From assembly GCF_003286085.1 (NCBI RefSeq), contig NW_020825294.1, positions 10,934,501 through 10,998,500 of the forward strand: a stretch of 64,000 nt of DNA, in the 5' to 3' direction. Below, in pieces: positions 57,187 to 64,000 of the stretch. Below the pieces are notes generated by a model that made no database searches, was not told the origin of the DNA, and saw only the letters and a program-made list of their open reading frames with translations. Source of the stretch: Drosophila persimilis. Lineage: Eukaryota > Arthropoda > Insecta > Diptera > Drosophilidae. The position numbers and the translations under genes are program-made. Numbering within the stretch: the first letter of the stretch is position 1; each line of letters opens with the position of its first letter.

Positions 57187-60100
57187 TTGTAAATGCATTT
57201 TTTGAACAGCTCGCAAAAGAGATTGTTAGTTAAAGCTAGGGTTATCTTCCGTCACTCCCCTAGACACTTAAACTAATTCTAGCCTTTTGTCTTTAATTCG
57301 TTCGGTAGTGGGTGCCACATATAGAAAGCATATACAGAATATTGTAATATTATTACTGTCCTTAGCGTTCTTAATGCTCTTTTGTTGATTCAAATGGGGA
57401 AAGTTTTTATCAGGCTTCTGTTTGGCCTTCTACGACTATGCGGACTTCCGCATTAGCCCGAAAGCTCTTAAGTTGTTTTTAATAAATGCAATAAAATGCC
57501 ATTAGAGGACAATCAGACACGTTTGGAAATCCATATAACTGAAAGAAATATGTTGCCAACTTCCCATTCGGCCCTTTCGCTCCCTAGCTCCCTCTCACAC
57601 GTGTTGGCTTCAGTATTTACCGAAACACGTTCAACAGCTAGAACAACACGTACTCAATTTAGAGATACACTAGCTGGGAGAGAGGGTGGGCTGTGGCAAT
57701 GGTGGGGGGGTGATATTGATTTGGAGGTAGTTGAACATTTGTTAATGTTTGCCTTCCTCGGAGTAACAAATATTGGGACAGTCCCCCGGCTATTGGCCTC
57801 TTTCAGTATTTGGAAAACACATGAAGCACGGTATGGATAGGATGTTGTGTCCTGCGTCCGCTCTGAAGCCAATAAATTACCCATCGTACTGTACGACCAG
57901 GGTGTAGGAATTCCACACTGAAATGGAAAACTTTATGACTCGTTGAAATTATTTTCACTTCTGAATTTCAGTTTTTATATTTGTAAACTATTTCCACAGC
58001 GGGAGGGCCAAAGGTCATTGTTGTCCGTACACGGCCACTCCAAAATTCATTGTCACCCGCAAAAATAGCCAAAAAAGAATTCCAAGGGAACTATGTAACA
58101 TGTCTCCTTTCTGTCTTGCAATGGTTGTGCTTTGGTCCTGATTCTGGTTCTGGTTCTGGTTCTGTCTCTGGTCTCTTCGTCCCTATTCGTGCGAAGCATT
58201 CGTCGGCCAGGATTTATTGCCTCTGAACGTGTTGTTTTTCATATTGTGCATCGCTTGGCGGGAAGCAAAGGGTTGACGGGGTAAAACGCTGGGCGGAAAT
58301 TTTTCCTGATGGATTCCCAAAAAGTTTGCATGGTTTCCTTGTGCTCCATTTTTTGGGCAAGGTCAAGGATTGGATTGAGCTGACAGGTGGATGAGGGATT
58401 GGCTGAGAATTTTTCTTGCTGTGGCCCGTAAAAATGCTGGGTAAATGCTACAAATGGTCGAGCAACCAGAGCTCTTTACGGGATGTGTCAAAGTCTACTT
58501 TCAAGATAACTATTTCGAAAAATACTTTTTGAAAATCTGCATGAAGATTAAAGAAAGAGAATCATCTAATAGGAAGTTTGAAGTTTGAATATACTTTCAG
58601 AAGAATTGCCTGAATTCACAAAGTTGTTCATTCGAGTCTATTTAATCCTTATCTCTTTGGGCCCTTAAATTGTATTCACTTACATTCAGCAACAGTTTTG
58701 AGCTTGTAGCGAATCCAGTTGGATAAACTCCTATAAACCATTCGAGCATACTGGAATGTGCTTTCAAACCGCCGAGTAATTGGAGAATTAGGTTCCAAAA
58801 CGACAGGAGACCCCAGCTATCGGCAGCATCGAAAAGCAGTTTCGTAAATTTGTACTCTACTTTGTATCTCATCTCCCACTCTTCAGTTCTGCATATGCAT
58901 GTATGCATGTATGCACATCGTTTTTCTTATGTTTTGTTGTGTGCTGTGCTGTTAATATTTTGTGATGCCGGTAAAAATCACAGCGTGATTTTTTTGGCTC
59001 CGATGCCGCGTGCAAAAATTGGCGACCGTTGCCGCATGCCTGTTACCAACCTGCACGCCACCCCTTAACCACAGCAGTATTGCCTGTTTTTGCGTTGGCA
59101 CCATGCGGCGGCTAAGAAAAAATCTGTTGCATACTTTTGTGGTGGAAGCGCAAACATTTTTGTACATCCCGCTGCGATGAGTAAAAAATGGTCTTCATAG
59201 AAGGTGTGTATATGTGTGTGAGAGACCTTTATTCTATGACTTGTTTAAAGTGCGATCCGTAGGCTACTTGAGGCAAACTTTTGGGAAACTATTCGCAGTT
59301 GGAGATGTAAAGTTTAATGCCTGGCTGGCGGAGGGGTTGGTGATGGGGACGGGATGCCGCCACACCTTCGACCCTGGGAGGCAATAATTTAACTTCAACG
59401 CAGCAAGACATGCAATTTAATTTTAACAAAACCTGACATTATCACACCAGCCAACAACAGGCTCCATACAGCTCCAGCTCACACACACACAGACACAAAT
59501 ACAGAGGGCTGAGAAGGGAGTGAGCGAGTCGGAGGCAGGAACACTGAGCGGTAGCTGCAACACAAAGTTAGTAACATAATAAGTAGCAATTTTCGGTTTC
59601 CGCTTTCCGGGCCAAGCGGCAGCAGCGTCAGTGGCTGCAACCTACCATAAAAATACATAAAATTACGCCAGCTAAAAGAAAAAGAGGAAAACTCTTTCGC
59701 AGAGGCGGGCAAAGGCAAAGCGAGAAATGCCAGCCACTGGCATCAGCCTGGGGCTGAGGATGGAATTGGGATTGGGATCGTGAACGGGAACGGGAACGGA
59801 CTGAGGGGCGTGTCTGGTTGCCAAGAAAGTAACTGCATGCAGAGTAAATTGGAATTTTATAGCTGCAACTGCTGGCTGGAGCTGGCAAAGGTGCAACCAG
59901 CTGCTGGCACGGCCCGACTTGGTGTCTGCAGCCCATGCTGCTGAAAGTGAGACGCTGACTTGTGCTTTGGGTTCCAGAAAACAATTTCAGCCGAATAATT
60001 TCCAGTCAATTCACGCGAAAAAAGATATACATTTAAAAGGTTGATTCCAAATCATGTCACAAATGGTTTTCGAAGTTAAAACTTCTTCAATTTCTAATAT

Positions 60101-63100
60101 TCTACCTTGCGGGTTAATTATTAAGCAAATAATAAATAACTCCGAATTTTTCTTTCTCTGTTGCTTAAAAAGATGCTCTTCGTATAATTGGCCGTTTTAT
60201 CTTCGCACATTTTGTATACATTTTATTAGCATCGAAATGTTGGCGATATCGCTTCATGGAACACCAACGTTGCCCTATTCCAACAAATGAAGATGCTGCC
60301 TGCTGCAATGGCAGCTAAATTAGTTAGAGGCCACCTTCCGCCGTCATGCCAAAGTCACTCAAAGCGGCGACATCAGCGACAACGAGCACGATGATGATGA
60401 GGAGGAGTCGAAGCATGAGCTGGGGATGGGGATGTGGATGTGGCGAGAGTAGGACAACAAAGGCTGCCGCTCGGTCTCGGTGGTCGGGGCTCGTTAGCAT
60501 TTTACAACACTGGCATCGGTTGCAGCACGTAGCACGGCACTGGAACTGGCACCGGCACCGGCATTCGCCGCTCCTAAGATGATTTGTGAACAGTTGCAAC
60601 TTTTTGTTGCCGCCTCCGGCAGCCATTTTTGATATTATTTCTGAGCTGCCTCTGCACTTCCGTTTCCGCTTCGGCCTGCGCCGTCGACTTGCAGGACTGC
60701 ATGTAAATGGAGTTTTTTCCTGATCGCTTATCAGATGGAGAGGGAAAGAGCTGCTGGTGTACGCGTGTGCGAGGCATATAATTGAAGTTAATGTGGGTGA
60801 CTGTTGATTTTATCTCTGCTGTTGACTTGTTGACTTTGCGGGTTAACTGTTGCAATGTTTATGACTTCATTATGCTAATAAAAGATATCACTTTTTTGTG
60901 CGTGCGAGTGCGAGGAGAACCCCTGTTTTCTGTTTTAGTTTTTGCACACATCCCGGGCTCTCGTGCAGCAAATGAATACAAAGTGAGTGGCAGAGAGACA
61001 GCTTGGTGAACAAAAAGTTTTCTCGCTATCTGTTTGTATCTTTATGAAAGATTTCCCAATATACTCGTACCTAACTGAGGCGATAATAAGCTTATTCGAC
61101 TTTGAATGAGTTTTGAGCCATTACTATTAGATCCAACAATTGGAAAACGATTAAAACTCGAAAAAACCGCTGAGAATCATAAAACTAGACTTAGTTTTAA
61201 ATATTTACGTCATTAGTGCCGAGAATGGAAAATTAAAATGGAATGCATTTTTATAAATATATATTAAATAATTATTTTAATTAATATTTTTCCTACAAAT
61301 CTAAAACAATATATTTATTTTAAAAATTTTAAATTGTTGAAATATGGGAAGTATTTACAAGGCTTTTAAATAAATTTATATTTAAATCACTGAACTCAAT
61401 TTAATTTACTTAAATATGTTTAAATTTAAGTAATTCCCATTGTAACTCTCATTATTATGTTCTCACATTTGAAGGAGTTGGATTAGTGGAAGAGTAAAAC
61501 GTAATAAATTAAATCTCATAGAAAGTGGACTGGTGAAATAAGTGGACAAAATTGTTAAATAATTTGTGCCAATACATATTTATAAAGAAGTATTGCTGCT
61601 TTATTGTTATACGATATATAGATTAAAGCAAACTAATGGAAAATAATCTATGAACTAATTCCCAGATAACTAAACATTTCAGTTTGAATGAAACAACTTG
61701 GGGTATGAACCGTGGTATGGTGCAGAGTACTTAGAGCTAAATCTTTACTCCCACTCGTGCGGCCATTTTTCGATGTTTCACATATGACAGCCTCAGTGCC
61801 ACAAAAAAAACATTTGATGCATTTCACAGCCCTGACCAACACTTCCTCTCCATGCGCCGCACCTGAGTTCGCTCCCCTCGACTCCGCCTCCTGCAAACAA
61901 GCCGATTAGCATACGTTTAGCCCACTAGACGGCACAAGCCACCAAACTCCCGGGCAACCACAACTCCGCGCGAAACCCATTTCCAGCACAGCACCGGAGA
62001 GCGGGAAAATCAGTAGATCGTGTCAAAAGCATCAACCGAGGCCGAGGCGCAGTGCACCGCAAGCTTCAAACCAAACCAAAATTCGCTGCTCTGTGTCCGG
62101 CCTGTGTACTGGGGCTTGCAGGCCCGGAACGGACTGGTCTGGTCCTGGTGCTGGGTCTGGGCCTGGGCCTGGTCAGCGCTAATGCGGCGTGAATATGCAA
62201 GGTACGATGGACGGAGTGATGTCAGGGGCCAGGCAGCCACGGCCACGTTATCATCATCAATGCACGATTTTTTGGGCCGCTGTCAGGCGCAAATGTTTGT
62301 CGAGCTTCAGCTCTCTCTTCCCCTACACCCTGCCGCACTGGGATTCCCTGTTGTACTAATGTGCGGTTTGGCGGTCGTCGGGAGATTAGCCCAGACCCTG
62401 CACAGGGCCGCTGCTCGCTCCCTACAGACCAGGAACGCCCTTCTTTTCGTGTTGACGTTACCTGAAAAATCAAAATTCCAACACGCGCGGATTGTCTGGC
62501 ATTTTATTACCAGGAATGTTGACGCTCAACCTGCAGAAATGATTGAATGACATGCCCAAAGAAGGGTGGAGAACGAGACGAAGGCGCTGACACGTTTTAC
62601 ACACTTCAAAAATGCAAAGAAACGGGAGTATCGTTCGCCATGGAGCCGAACAAAGATGTTCTCTTTGAGTTCCCTTGTGTGTTTTTTGTCGGGGAACAAA
62701 AATACCACTAGAGATGAGGGTATAGAATAGTTGGGAGTATTGGGAAACATGCCATATAAATGCAAGGCATATTTTCGACAGAAAGAGCACTCGGTGATCC
62801 GACATTTTCAAACACAGTCATTTGGCTAGGAATTCACTTTGATTGGGAGTCCAGATGGGTCTTGCTTGAAAAGGCGAAAAACGTACGTAAGGAGAGAAAA
62901 GAAAAGATTAAGTCATGTTAAATTAAAAATGTCTTGATGCTGTAAAGCACCATAGCTTTTAACATGAAAAGATTCACACAAATTCCTTTTTCTTCCTTTC
63001 ATTTTGTTACTTTTTCCTTTACTTTTGAGCGTTTTAAATTACCAAATAAGAAGGTCCGGCTAGGTATAGTTTAGATCCATTCTTCCCGGTATACATATAT

Positions 63101-64000
63101 ACGTATAAATGATTCCGCAAATTTGTTTGAGATATCGCTACTAAATTACAAAAACCTGTTCAAATTTAATTTAATGTTAATACTATTTAATATTTTGTGC
63201 CTATTTTTGCTTATTTCATTAAAAAACTGATCTGATATTTTCTAATTGATTCGTATTTTGATATAAATTTGGGTTTATGATTCTGCATATTTCTTGTGGC
63301 TATATTATTTTATAACCTTATATTAGGCAGACCTAAGAGCTAGAGCATCCTATAGCAGCCATAGACATACCCTGAACCTTCCCATTCCTTCCTCCACTTT
63401 TCACCTTTCTCTCTCTCTCTCTCTCTTTATCTCATTGCAAAGTGTATAAAAAAAGAAGCCTTAAAAGTTAAAACTCTGACTCAGTTGTCGCTCGACTTTT
63501 GAGCTGCCAGAAAAAACTTTTTCGTCTCACGCACCCTCAAACATCCCACCCACGTCGCATCCAGCACATTCTTTGTTTGCGCATTTGAATCTGTAAGTGT
63601 GTATGAGGGTTTGTGTGTTTGCGTTTTCCCGTGTATGTGTGAGCCGCCATTGAGCTGTTTGTCTTTTAATTGTTTGCACTTAAGTCGTTTGTTTGTTTGT
63701 TTGTTCGGCTGCGTTTGTCTGCCTCGCAGGTTATGACTTTTGTGAGAAAAGTCGTTAGGAGAGCGCTCTTCCAAATTACAGCCACAAAGTATGAAACGAT
63801 GTTTTTGGTGGTGTGACTCTGCGTTAAAGGCGCGGAATGTCCATAGGATGATATGTCGGAATTTTGAAAGGGTGTGGTAGAAGTAACTATTTGCCTGCCA
63901 GAAGTTAAGAAGGTGGAGAAAACTTATGAAGCTGAGGAACTGTCTAGTCATAGACAGGAACACAGGTATCCAATGGAAACCAATTAGTAATTATAGCTTT
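57187..64000. other. Noncoding DNA, about 6.8 kb
   Basis: No gene recognised. It holds a TCTGGT repeat (58136-58172), G/C-rich low-complexity DNA at 59560-59960, 60340-60700 and 61850-62480, very AT-rich DNA at 61230-61440 and (TC)n at 63408-63428. The longest ORF (62020, 176 codons) begins at a non-ATG codon and runs through CTGGGC-type repeats. It and the 160-codon ORF at 63481-63963 lack coding signs. Confidence 0.45.
58136..58172. repeat. (TCTGGT)n microsatellite
   Basis: About four and a half copies of TTCTGG in tandem, followed by degenerate units. Confidence 0.8.

Noticed and set aside
62020..62550. 176-codon plus-strand ORF
   Set aside because: Begins at GTG rather than ATG and crosses CTGGGC-type repeats (WCWVWAWAW); overlapping ORFs exist on the other strand.
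1..64000. tRNA, rRNA, known microRNA genes or a CRISPR array
   Set aside because: No tRNA B-box context other than the tRNA-Lys primer match, no familiar mature microRNA sequence, and no regularly spaced repeats were seen; a covariance-model scan could still find small RNAs.

Overview
The window looks like euchromatic insect DNA, most probably Drosophila. The host introns I can define are 57, 59 and possibly 77 bp. The intergenic DNA is rich in short microsatellites (CA, TC, CAG, CCCGA types), and one retrotransposon is primed by a tRNA whose 3' end matches Drosophila tRNA-Lys(CUU). Subgroup is not certain; the repeat style would suit an obscura-group or related fly, which is only an inference.

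Four things stand out from a mostly gene-poor background. (1) At 17006-26975 there is a full-length Ty3/gypsy-type LTR retrotransposon on the minus strand. It has two 2,153-bp LTRs in which I see no difference, a 4-bp GCAC target duplication, a tRNA-Lys primer binding site, a gag ORF (RING-H2 finger, capsid-like region, CCHC knuckle) and a pol ORF (protease, RT, RNase H, integrase). There is no env. It resembles the Osvaldo/Ulysses lineage. (2) At 39.7-40.4 kb there is a decayed Tc1-like DNA transposon. (3) At 41168-41883 (minus) there is a four-transmembrane clarin-like gene; all of its disabling differences from a continuous reading fall inside one 77-bp segment that has GT...AG ends. (4) At 52915-57094 (plus) two cilium/flagellum genes lie in tandem: a CATIP-like protein gene in one exon, and a three-exon tektin gene (586 aa, tektin-4-like core with a long proline-rich N-terminus).

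A lysine-rich 139-codon ORF at 688-1107 (minus) is a possible orphan gene. The other long ORFs are best explained as chance reading of simple sequence.

Layout: 0-1.1 kb possible orphan ORF; 1.1-17 kb noncoding; 17-27 kb retrotransposon; 27-39.7 kb noncoding; 39.7-40.4 kb Tc1 relic; 41.2-41.9 kb clarin-like gene; 42-52.9 kb noncoding; 52.9-57.2 kb ciliary gene pair; 57.2-64 kb noncoding. CATIP and tektin families both act in axonemes. In flies motile axonemes are confined to sperm and, in modified form, to mechanosensory neurons, so shared male or sensory expression is the natural inference. Clarins also belong to hair-cell/sensory biology in vertebrates, but the clarin-like gene lies 11 kb away and no functional link is shown here.
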